Of a stretch of DNA of 64,000 nt, positions 24,801-35,402 are shown in pieces. The DNA comes from Tetraselmis striata (taxonomy: Eukaryota; Chlorophyta; Chlorodendrophyceae; Chlorodendrales; Chlorodendraceae), in assembly GCA_006384855.1 (NCBI GenBank), contig VCJN01000956.1, positions 1-64,000 on the forward strand. The letters are read 5' to 3'. The position numbers were made by a program, and so were the translations under genes. How positions within the stretch are numbered: position 1 is the stretch's first letter; the number at the start of each line of letters is the position of its first letter. The notes under the pieces are model-generated. The model ran no database searches. It worked only from the letters and a program-made list of their open reading frames with translations, and was not told the DNA's origin.

Positions 24801-27800
24801 AGTGGCGGCCCAATTGCTGGCAATATGACCACTAGTGTATTGCCGGCACCACCGCAGGCGGGTCGCAATTACTCATCTCAGCCATGTCGCCAGTACTCGC
24901 GTGCCAGTTTTGTCTCTTTTAAAGTGAAATATGAAGGACCAACACATACTTTTTTCACTGAGACTGTGCGTGCCGCGGCTGCTTGGTCGCAGATGTCTTC
25001 AACGAGGTGATCATGCCCCTGATCGACCAAGTCGCCGACGCGCTGCGCGAGCTGCTGGACGAGCTGCTGGGCTTCCTGCGCGACGCGGTGAACGGACTCA
25101 AGAGCGCCGCCAACGACGGCAAGCGCTTTGTGGAGAGCGTCGTGAATGGCATCAATGGGCTGCTGGGGAAGCGCCGGCGCGCCCTACTGGGTGAGGAGGC
25201 ACCTGAGACGCCGCCCTGCCGGGAGGAGATCAACGACGCAGTCGATGCCATGCTGCAGGTAATGCCTGGGCCTTGGCATTGCCTGATGAGATGGTCATTG
25301 TGATTTAAGCCTCTGGGCTGCATCCAATGCTTGCGCGGTCGAGCGATCAACCCGGACTCGTATTGTCCCACTTGTTTGTTCATGTATGTGAGTGTTACCA
25401 TTCAAAGTGAGCCGGCAACACAGCCTCAGGAATACGGCGCCGGGTACATCTGCGTGTGTGGGTTTAGGGCGAGGCTACGGATGACTTTATAAACATCGGC
25501 AGGTCATGGACATATTGCCATGTCTGAGGCTAAGCAACAGTAAGTACGAGCTGGTAGTGCCTTTCCTACGTCGCTAAATGACATTGCTGCCTTGCAGGCA
25601 ACGGTGTCCACGGCTGCCTCGCGCAAGCTGCTGCAGCTGGAGGGTGACGGCGTTGGGCCGCAGTTGCCGCACATGTTCCCCATGCACACGGTGCTCATGG
25701 GGCGCATCCAGATGGCGGCGGAGGACATGTTCAAGGTTGGGCACGGCGCGGTGCGGCGCGGACTGTCTGAGGGCATCCATCGCCGAAAGATGCTGGAGTG
25801 GACCAACCTGCTCGCGCTGGACAAGCTGGAGGTCGGCTTTGCCTTCCACTGGGAGCAGACGCTCCGCCTTGTCAGCAACGGCGGCCAGCTGGTGCGCCCA
25901 ACACTCTGCCTCGGCATTAGCTCCAATAGTTTGGCGCTCCATGCCAAACTCCTGTGAACAATACGTAGCACCCCTTGCCTTGTCTCCCCCATCTGTCATT
26001 ACTACCGATACGACATAGAGTAATCATCAACGTTATCTTATTCTTGTGCATCGGCAGGCATTCCTGTATCACTATCTAATTTGAAACAGCCACCGTTACC
26101 TTTCCTGATGAAACGGGCAATACTAACTCAAACAGTGTCCTTTGTGCAGTCCGGTATCGATTCGCAATACGACTAAGATGTATCGATCAGCCTTCTTTCA
26201 AGAAAAATCAAATCGGCAAATCAAATTTTCTATTATATTCTTTTTCTATTCTATCCCTAAGGAATGCAATCGGAACTTCCATTCTAATGTACTGGTGAGT
26301 CTGGCCGTGTTCAGCTGCGCACCCAACCCATCAACATCTCTCATTTGCGGCGCTACTGCCACAGTAGCAACCACCAAGTAAGCCGATCCTTTCACAAGCA
26401 CAACTCGGCTTCATGCTTGTTCTCTCTCTCTCTCTCTCTCCCTCTCTCTGGTGTGAGGTTGCTGGTGGGGATCTAACTCGTCTCAGCGATGTTAGGTATT
26501 CATTATCTTGGTACGAGCATGAAGCCGAATTGTGCTTGTGAAATGATCGGCGTACTTGGTGATTGCTACTATGGCAGCAGCGCTGCAAATAAGAGATGCT
26601 GCCGGGCTGATAATATATCCTGGCGCCTTTTATACTATGTAAGGTGTCTGAGTATACCCTGGAATTGCAGTAGCGTGGCGCCTCTCCATGAGGCCAACGG
26701 CGAAATCTTGTCATTCAGAAGAGACATTTCTCGCAGTTTCTCATCACTCGCGGTCTTCTTGTCTGAAGCCCGCCCATGAGACCGTCCCTGCAAACGCAGC
26801 CTGGACGAGCATTGAACTGCTCCGCTGCCTCGGGAAAATGGCAGCGTACCTGACACATGCCCCCCCCCCCTTTCTGCCTGTCGCATGCACGCAGGAGTAC
26901 GAGAGCGGCGACCTGCTCGAGCTGGTGGGCAATGGCGCGCCGTCCTTCCCGCTGAGCGAGAAAGTGGAGCGCATGATCCTGCCGGGCGTGACGATTGAGG
27001 GGGAGGTGCTCATCGACCTGCAGTTCCCCTGGGAGGTGCTGTCCGAGGGCCAGGTCCAGGCGGACATCACGCTTGGCGTGGAGGACATGCACGTGGCGGT
27101 GGACGTCATGACCGGCGAGCTGTCGGCATCCCCCGGCGACTTCTCCGCTAATGCCATCAGCGTGACGTCCAACGACCCGTCCAATCTCGGCAAGGCGTAC
27201 GTGTCGGGGCGTGTGGAGATGAAGGTGCTGGCGGTCGTCCAGCTGCGGCTGTGCTTTTTCGGCCACTGCATCAAGATGGAGACCCGCGGACGGCAATACT
27301 ACGGCGTCGGCTTTGACGCCACAGCCGGCTCGTGCGCCGCGGGCTCGGACACGGACTGCGGCGGCGGCGGCTGCGCCTCCTTCAACAACCCCGACTCTGT
27401 GAACTACTTCAACACGCGGCTGACGGAGGACGTCAAGTTTCCACCGGAGGCGCACTCCTGCATCGGCGACGCGGGCTCGGGCCCCTTCGCGGCCGGCGGC
27501 CTGTGGGTCCATGCGCCCTACCCCGCCCTGGTCGGCACGCTCGACTTCCCCGGCAAGCTGGCAGGCTCCCTGGTGGGCGGCTCCGAGTGCGACGCCGGCG
27601 ACTTGGACGAAATGATCAACGAACTGGACACGCAGCTCTTCCGCTTTGCTCCTTCCGGCGGACTCTTCTCCGACTCAATGGCCACCTTCTGTGTCAATGC
27701 TGCTGGCGAGCAGGGCGGCACGGCTGCTTCATACACAGGTGAGCCCAGCATGCCCGTCTGCGGCCTTCTTGGGCGTCTGTGCGTTGAGCAAATTGAACTT

Positions 27801-30800
27801 GATGTAGCGGCACAAGCCGTCCAAACGGTCCGGACAATCGCCATGGCTGGGGGGGGAGGGGGGGGGGAGGGGTAGGCAATCCGCGCGATCCGCTTCTTAC
27901 ATGCCGAAACACTTAATTGGCTGTGTGGGGACTTTAGCTTCTTGATGGAGTGTCTTGTGATATCTAGTTAGACTATGTTGGGCAGTGTTCGCTGTGCGCT
28001 TTAATAGACGTCCAAAGATTAGGTTTGATTTGGGATAGAGAAGTTGTTTGTGCATAGATAAGTTTGATTTTGATTTTTTTTCTTCGGCGGGGGGGGGGGA
28101 GGGGCGGGGGTTAAAACCTGGTGATACATTGCCAACCCAGGTTGTGGTTACGGAACATGTCGACCCAGCCACTGACAATGGGCCCTTCCCCCTCTACCCC
28201 CGGCCGGTAGCTCCCGCCATCACGGACATCCTCCCCACCAGCACGCTGAGCCGCAGCAACCTCGAGATTACGTACGAGGGCTGCTGGACCGAGGACGATG
28301 GGCGCGCGTTCACCGACATGCTGAACGAAGCCACCATGGAGGCGTGCGTCGCGGCGGCCATCGCCAAGGGCTCCGTCAGGTGGGGCTGGCACTTGTGACG
28401 GTACAGGCTTAAATGAGCTGTATACGCACATCATCAAACCATGTTATATGTAAAAACATGTATTCATATGGTGTATATATGTAAAAACATGTATGGTATA
28501 TATAAACATGGTAGTACCTGGTTTATACAAACATGCTATATATAAACATGTATATGGTATATATAACGTAGTATCTGGCATATATACATATATAAACACA
28601 TGCACATACACATACACATATACATACATACGGACATTATCAGACCATGGATTTGCTAATCCCAAAGATAACACATTCTTTTGCAATGTCGAGTTGGAGT
28701 TTCGTGAAGTTTGGTCTTTCTCTCCTTGCGGGTGCCCACTAAGAGTAATAGATAGCAAACCCAACAAAGGGTGGTCACGGGTGCCGATGGCCATAGGATA
28801 TTTGGAGTGCCCTCAGTGCCGATCGATCTTCCGCACACCGCAGGTTTGGGCTGCAGTACCCTCAGGGCTACGGCACCAACGGCTTCATCCAGTGCTGGTT
28901 TGGGGACTTTGATGCGACCAAGTCGCAGCGCCTGGACTCGGAGTGCAAAGGGGAGCCGTGGTCGCCTGTCTACAAGGGCAACGCCTTCACGTACAACGGA
29001 GACGCGAACAGGAACGCCGTGTACCGCATTGGTGACATTGGGGTGCGCTACCTGGGCTGCTGGTCGGAGGACTCTGGGCGCGCGTTCACCCAAGTGACTG
29101 GAGACCTCACCATGGAGGGCTGCGCCGCCTGGGCCGCCTCTCTCGGCTACGACAGGTGGGCCACCCCTCGCCACGCTTACGCCACCGCCCGCCCTGCTCC
29201 CACCTGCGGGACTGGCCAGCAATGGGGAGTGCGTGGTGCCCACTGCCCAGCCTGTCCTGCCCTGGCCGCTCAGGTTTGGGCTGCAGCACCCCGAGGGCCA
29301 CAACGACAACCTTGTGGAGTGCTGGACCGGCCCCTTCGACGCCGGCAAGCCCCGCGTGGGCGATGAGGAGTGCAAGGGCGAGGGGTGGGACCCCGTCTAC
29401 CAGGGCACCACCTTCAGCTACAACGGCCGCGCCAACCGCAACGCGGTGTACCGCCTCGGCGGCAGCGCGGCGGCCTTCACCGGATGCTGGAGCGACTCGA
29501 ACGGCCGCAGTCTTCCCAACAGTGTTTCCGATGTCACCATGGATGGCTGTGCGGCGGCCGCGCGCCGGGAAGGCTCCCTCCTGTAGGCCCCCCCTCCCCC
29601 CCTCCCTCCTTCACCATCACCACACCATGTGGTGCCATGAGTGCGCGCATCAGATGAGTGGCAGATGACCTAGTGTGATTACTAGTGTGCCCATTTTACC
29701 ACCGGCACATAGCCCCCCAGCCCCCTCAAGCGCCGACGCTGATCGCCAACTCCCCGCCTGCCCTCTCCCGCCCGGAACTGTTCTGTGGCCCCTCAGCTTT
29801 GGGCTGCAGTACCCGGAGGGCTACGGTGACGACCGCATTGAGTGCTGGTTCGGCGAGATGGACGCAAGCCGGGAGCAGCGGCCCGACGAGGAGTGCAAGG
29901 GGGAGGACTGGCTGCCGCGGCTGAACGGCGAGAAGGCGCCCTTCAACGGAGCCGCCAGCCGCAACGCCATTTACGCGCTCGACCCCGGCCCCGCGCGCTA
30001 CGTGGGCTGCTGGTCGGAGGGCGCCGGCCGCGCCTTTCCGGTCATCATTCGCGACGTCACCATGGAGGGCTGCGCGGCCGCGGCGCTGGCGGAGGGCTCT
30101 GCCAGGTCAGTCCTTGCCAGCACCTCTCGCCCCTAACATACACCGGACCCCGTCCTAGGGTGCGAGCCTGCGGCTGACATACCGCAAGGCACCGGCGCAT
30201 CTCAGTATCGACCTCTTTGTTGACTGCGGGCTTTTGCAGGTTTGGGCTGCAGTACCCCGAGGGCTACGGTGACAACCGCATCGAGTGCTGGTACGGCGCC
30301 TTTGATGCGAGCAAGCCCCGCGTGGACAACAGCGAGTGCAAGGCCGAGGGCTGGGACCCCACCTACCGCGGCTTCACCTTCAAGTACAACGGCGCCGGCA
30401 GTATCAACGCCGTCTACCAGCTGGCCGCACCCGCGCGCTACATGGGCTGCTACTCTGAGGACTCTGGCCGCGCATTCTCAGACGTCGTCCAGGGCGTCAC
30501 CATGGAGGCCTGCGCCGCTGCCACGCGCGCCAAGGGCTCCGCCTGGTGAGTAAGCTGTGTGGGTAGTTGCGGTCACGCCTGGCTTTGGGTAGTTGCTGGT
30601 TGGTTGTATGTGGGTTGAGGGTTATTAGGTTATAGGGGTGTATACAGGGTTTTATCAGAAACCGGGCAGACTATCAAGAGTATGTACATACCGCGGTTGA
30701 TTTTGATAAGGCACTAGCAGTCACACCCTAAATCCTTCAAAACCCTAAACATGTCACGCTGCTGTGCCTGCCGCAGGTTTGGCCTGCAGTACCCGCAGGG

Positions 30801-31414
30801 CCATGCAGGCGAGACCGTGGAGTGCTGGATCGGCGCCTTTGATGCCGGCAAGCCCAAGGTGGCGGACAGCGAGTGCAAGGGCGAGGGCTGGAACCCCACC
30901 GCCTGGGGGCTGCAGTACAAGTACAACGGCGCCGGCCACCGCAACGCGGTGTACGTGCTGACGCAGCCCGCCCGCTACGTGGGGTGCTGGAGCGAGTCGC
31001 CCGGCCGGGTCTTCTCCACCGTCATCTCGGGGGTCACCATGGAGACCTGCGCCGCCGCTGCCCTGGGAGCAGGCTCCAGCAGGTGAGGCCCTCCGCCTGG
31101 GTTGTCCCCCCTTCCGGCGAGCATTGAGCAAGTGACGGGAAAGTATATTCAGTCAGTTTGCCAGGGGGGTAGCTTGTCATGAGGACCACTGAGCATGTTG
31201 GGTCCGGGATGCCCGCAGGTTTGGGCTGCAGCACCCGGCCGGCTTCAGCGGAGAGGAGGTTGAGTGCTGGTTTGGAGAGTTCAACCCCAACCTCGGGGCC
31301 AAGGTGGCCGACAGCGCGTGCAAGGGGGAGAGCTGGAACCCCAGCCTGCACGGGGCGAGCTTCACCTACAACGGCGCTGGCGGACACAACGCCGTCTACG
31401 AGTTCTTTGGCTGA
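21841..31414 (+). CDS. EF-hand / single-TM / six WSC-like repeats protein (paralogue B)
   Basis: Exons: 21841-22052, 22204-22552, 22820-22999, 23132-23907, 24116-24300, 24993-25258, 25598-25891, 26895-27738, 28169-28379, 28844-29155, 29274-29582, 29797-30105, 30240-30545, 30777-31082, 31219-31414. All introns are GT-AG and 1684 codons stay open. Residues 1-71 are hydrophilic with an acidic DDDD run; the EF-hand loop DLDGNGVIDKIE is at 80-91 and a transmembrane helix at ~110-136. The middle (~140-1035) has amphipathic helices and Cys-containing segments and matches only paralogue A. WSC-like units begin at ~1069 (YEGCWTEDDGRAF) and repeat about every 103 residues to the end. Each unit has four conserved Cys rather than the usual eight. 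The start is the first ATG in the frame. It differs from A in intron positions and carries a MITE and a long hairpin in introns. Surface calcium/wall sensing is inference. Confidence 0.87.
22057..22078. repeat. Pure C run directly after a splice donor
   Basis: About 20 uninterrupted C on the plus strand, starting four bases after the GT donor of exon 1 of the plus-strand EF-hand/WSC gene. A second C run (22143-22168) precedes the acceptor of the same intron. Confidence 0.9.
24457..24558. mobile_element. 102-bp palindromic MITE, Tc1/mariner type
   Basis: The ends are inverted repeats of about 24 bases (cagtaacactatccctttag and its near complement agagatagtgtcactg), flanked on both sides by TA, the Tc1/mariner target duplication. 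A second inner inverted pair (agtgaac / gttcact) makes nearly the whole element foldable. It has no coding capacity. It sits in intron 5 of the plus-strand EF-hand/WSC gene; the matching intron of the paralogue lacks it. Confidence 0.75.
26331..26601 (+). repeat. Long intronic hairpin: ~86-bp inverted repeat around a ~100-base loop
   Basis: Positions 26331-26416 and 26517-26601 are reverse complements with roughly ten scattered mismatches. The loop contains a (TC)n tract. It lies inside the 1-kb intron 25892-26894 of the plus-strand EF-hand/WSC gene and would be transcribed as a stem-loop. It could be a foldback transposon or a long small-RNA precursor of the kind known in Chlamydomonas; sequence alone does not decide. 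Confidence 0.75.
28439..28630. repeat. AT-rich imperfect tandem repeat in intron
   Basis: Repeated atgtaaaaacatgta and tatataaacatg units in the intron 28380-28843 of the plus-strand EF-hand/WSC gene. Confidence 0.75.
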
Positions 31415-31675
31415 GCCTGTGAAGGGCGGGTCGACCCCGTCCGTGCGCATGTCGGCAAGTGCATCCCGCACTGGCAGCCGGCCGCGCGTGCCTGCTTTCC
31501 CTGGGCCAGCAAGCATTTGCGCAGTACTAAAACTGACTTAGCCCCTGACAGCCGACGTGTTGTTATTCAGCTGTTTTTCACGCAAGCATATGAACAGGAC
31601 ATGGCCACATGCTGGCACACCCGCGTAACAGCGATGTAACCGGGACGACAGGGTGTTCATCTTTAACTATAATAG
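29046..31675 (+). repeat. Arm B of the 2.6-kb near-identical inverted duplication
   Basis: Partner of 7943-10544. It includes the last half-exon of WSC unit 2, all later exons and introns, the stop, the TGTAA signal and about 260 bases of 3' flank. The final codon before the stop is Gly here and Val in the partner. Confidence 0.9.
31635..31639 (+). terminator. TGTAA poly(A) signal for the plus-strand EF-hand/WSC gene
   Basis: TGTAA 221 bases after the stop at 31412-31414. Confidence 0.5.
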
Positions 31676-33799
31676 CCATGGAGCATTTTCATCGGCACCC
31701 CGTGATGACTATGGCTGTGTTTCCCTTGGTCAGCTTGCTTTCCTCGACAAAAAAACGACGAGGTTCTGCGGGTGCGATGCACGGAATACAAAGTAATCAA
31801 TCAATCATCTCTGGTCCGTATACCACCTCGCAAGCGACACCACAGGCGTGGCAATTGTCTGGAGACAACAGACAGGGATAAAAACGTGTCTTGTCAAACA
31901 AGTACTTTGTAGGCTGCCCCATTACCCACGAACAACAAATTGCTAGGGACAAGGGGAAGGCTATTGCTGGGGACGGGAAAATACTGGCCCGTTTCGCATT
32001 CTATTACACCTAAGCAAAAATAAGCAGGGGTAGTGATGTACCCACCGTGAGAAAAGTCAGTCATGATGCATTATTGAGAATATAGTCTAGCCCACTGTCT
32101 GCACACAAACCGCCACTGAGGTACGAAGATACCCGCGTGACGGGGGTGCCAAACCATGGAAGAAAGTTTAGGGCAGCCACGCTCGATGCCTGACACCGAT
32201 GTGATGGTTGTTTATTATTTTCTAACTGGCAATGTGTATGTCACCGGCACTACGTTACCTCGCCGGCGGATCCTTGCGCCAACTCTATATTCAAGGCCGC
32301 GATTACATTGCTGCTTGAAATCAATCAGCGGGGTAGATGCCTAGTATGTAAAATCAATCTCTTTATTCAACTGCGCCCGCCATAGAGTGTATCGTGTTTC
32401 AGCAATCTTTGATATAATTTCACTTCTGAAGGGAGTATGGACTGCTCCTCGTCACAATCTCGTTTAAATGCGCGCCCGCCTACATACATGCCCTTGTGAA
32501 AGGATCTACAAGGCGTGTAGCGGAATTATGATTGCGACCGTACTTGCACCGTTATAAATACATCTTGTTGCAAGCGGTGGGCACTTGCGGGAGGGGAGGC
32601 ATCATCATTTCAATTAGCACACCATAGTTCCCTTGGCCTGAAGGACTCCGCACCGGCGCTCCGCCATGGGACTCCAGCCCCCCCCCCCCCCCCATGCTCA
32701 GGTGGGGCGCGCTGACGACGCCATACAGCCCACCCCGCTTGCGCTTTCCCTGGAAAATCGAAACAGGCCGATGCAGCCACATTTATATCCAATCGTGGGT
32801 GCCCCTCAGTGAGCCAAGTTATGTAGTAGTTCTTTGGTCATCGCCGACGGGTTCCTATTTACAGTAAGTTGAGGCTTCGCATCCCCCTCTCTCCATAGTC
32901 TAGCATACCGGATATGTGTGACTACATGATATAGACTTATTGGCGCAAATGATACATCAGCCTGCGAATATGGCGGTGACCCTTCATTATTTGTTGATTT
33001 CTGCTGCTCGCGAAATGATGTGCGGGCGGTCCGGGGAGGGGGGCACAATAATGCAGAGCTTCGTGATGATACCTTATAGGCAACCCCCTCTTCTCGTCTA
33101 TTAATAATGATTTTCGTGTTGTATTTTCTCTTTATAAGTTTGGCCGCTTGGAGGGCACGGCACTCCTATGTAACTATATTTGTATATTTGCTGAGGAAGA
33201 ACGTGGCGCGCAAGGGGTTCAGTATATCGCCGGATATATATTGTATAGTCGTCCGGTTGTGCCAGGGCAGACTACCAGGTCGACTACGAACGACAAAAGT
33301 CAGCTATAGTTTCTTAGTTTTGTGTTTTTTGAGTTGCGTATGCAATACGCGAGCAACGAGCCTGGAGCATACATAGCGCTCCGAAACCAAATAATGATAT
33401 GTATATTATTGTAGCAAATATTACAATATTTGCATAATAAGAGTCCCCATATAAATAAAATATAATGATATAATACATCAGCTGCACCCTGGCAGGGCAT
33501 CTTTAATAATTTGTTGTGTCTCCATCTCAAAGCCGTGATGCTCCGAAACCCGCGCACTGCCCTCGCGATTGTGCACTGCTGTACCGGAGCTCCTCGGCTG
33601 CTGCTGCGACGCGTGGCGGTGGATCCCAGACCGGGCGCCGCGAGTCTCAGTCGAATGCGTCGGGGTTTGAGCAGCCCTGACTCCACAGCGCCAGAAGCAT
33701 GCCACCGCGCCCCAGCTACAATCCTGTCGCTATAGAGCGCCCGCCCTCACCCGCAGTTGAGTGACCACGCGGGGCGTCGGCCTCACAGGGCCGTCCTCG
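31676..33799. other. Intergenic region, no supported gene
   Basis: 2.1 kb of mostly AT-balanced sequence with a C run at 32679-32693. No ORF has protein-like composition and no repeat was recognised. The stretch 33100-33530 is AT-rich. The start of the next gene is at 33800. Confidence 0.5.
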
Positions 33800-35402
33800 A
33801 TGAGGCGTATCGTCGGCGCGAACATCGGCGCGGCGGCGCGGCGGCGAGGAGCCGCCAGCAGTAACGCGCCACCGGCAATCTGCGCGGCATCCCGCCCGCA
33901 GCACGCATCTGCCCCCGCGTGCCGATGCGTCTTCCGGAGACGACCTTTCGTGCCGGCGCCGGGGGATCATTGGATACACCGCCGCCGAGTCCATCGTGCG
34001 GCAAGGAACCCGCCAAGTGTCGCAATGGCCACAGGTATGTCTGTGCTCAAGCAACTCGCTCGCTTCTATGCTCGCGTCCCGGTCCTACGGGCCGATCCGA
34101 TCCATTGCGCCGGCCATCCCAGTGCCCACAAACCATTCTCCTGTTGCTTTAGTTTCCACATGCTGCACCGCCAGTAGGATACGCTTTCAATGGCTCTGAG
34201 CCCCTGCGGGTACATGTTGTACCCGTACTCTGTGGGCGCTTCAAGTAGCCAGACGGTGGCCACCCTTCGGCAGCCTCCCGACCCCGGCTGCGCAGTCATG
34301 CGGGGACCTCAGTCGCGGTGCTATTCTAGTGAGATAGAAAGAGAGGGTGATTGAACAAAGGTTGGCTGGAGGGCATTACCAGACCACCATTGGTCAATAG
34401 CCGACGCCTCCAATTCGCACGGGCATCCAATTCCGCACACTATGCAGAGCATGCTGGTCTGGAAAGTTGGATGGGCTTTTGCTGTAAGTGATCATGGATG
34501 GCTGGCAGGTCAGGCCGCGGGGGGCGGGACCCTGGAGGGCGCCAGGCTGCGGCTGACGCTGGACATCGGGCGTGAGCGCAACACGTGGATGCCGCAAACG
34601 TGGGCTGCCAGTGGCCGCCGGCTGGAGATCCCCGCCGCGGTGGAGATGCAGCCAGGCGGCATTGTGATGCCGCTGGGAGTGGCGGCCTTCATCAAGCTGG
34701 AGGTACCCCTCGCCGTCCACAAGCACCTTTCACGCGATCTGGCCAGCGGGAGATACAGACGTGCGGTCATGGGACGCCGCTCACGGCTGCTGGGCCGGGC
34801 CTGCACCCCATGCTGGCGCTGCAGGTCGGCCCGGGCGAGTGGCGAGTTGAGGGCGGCACGCTGCGCTTCTGGCTGACCATCGGCGAGCTGAGCAGGTGGG
34901 TGTGAATAGCGGCTGACAAGTGCTGTGGGCGCGGCATGCTGCTGGCCGGCTGGGCTGCAGCTGGGTGTCGCCGAACTGCCATGCTTCCTCAGCAGCGATA
35001 GTCCAGCAGTCGAGATGTTGGTGAGCCGGCTGAGCGTCTGGCAAAGGGCAGCCGAGCGACTTACCGTAGGGCAGTGTGGGCTAGTGTGTGTCGCAAAGAA
35101 TCAGGCTGAGCAGCGCTGAGGTGGCCTCCACCGCCTGGACCCTCAGGGGCGACATCACACTGCCGGCAGGCAGGCTGTACTTCAGCGCGCCGGTGTGGGG
35201 CGGCGTCGTGTCGCGCAACAAAGGCATCATCACCATCCGGGCGCGGCGCTGGCTGGTGCGCGAGGAGTCGCGGATGGTGGGGCGCCTGGCGGTGACGACA
35301 CTGCGGGGGGACGAGGAGGAGCTGGGCCTGGGAGCCATCCGCCTCAAGGCTGGCGGGCTGGACGGGCCAGTGTATTACCGGCCGGAATCCGAGGAGGGCT
35401 GA
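33800..35402 (+). CDS. Probable plastid-targeted protein of unknown function
   Basis: Exons: 33800-34034, 34509-34702, 34825-34895, 35105-35402. All GT-AG, with phases 1, 0 and 2 that fit, giving 265 codons. The first exon (MRRIVGANIGAAARRR..., Arg/Ala/Pro-rich, no acids) has the character of a chloroplast transit peptide. The rest is a compact mixed beta-like domain with aromatic motifs NTWMPQTWAASGRR (~100), GPGEWRVEGGTLRFWL (~145) and FSAPVWGGVVSRNKGIITIRARRW (~195). That last block resembles conserved plastid proteins of the green lineage, but I cannot name the family. It shares no operon-like context with its neighbours. The start ATG was chosen because only this frame gives the phase-1 junction into exon 2; a competing frame (MRLPETTF...) ends in the wrong phase. 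Confidence 0.75.

Noticed and set aside
33919..34034. Alternative first exon frame (MRLPETTF...) for the 33.8-35.4 kb gene
   Set aside because: It would leave the donor in phase 2, which does not fit the phase-1 acceptor at 34509.
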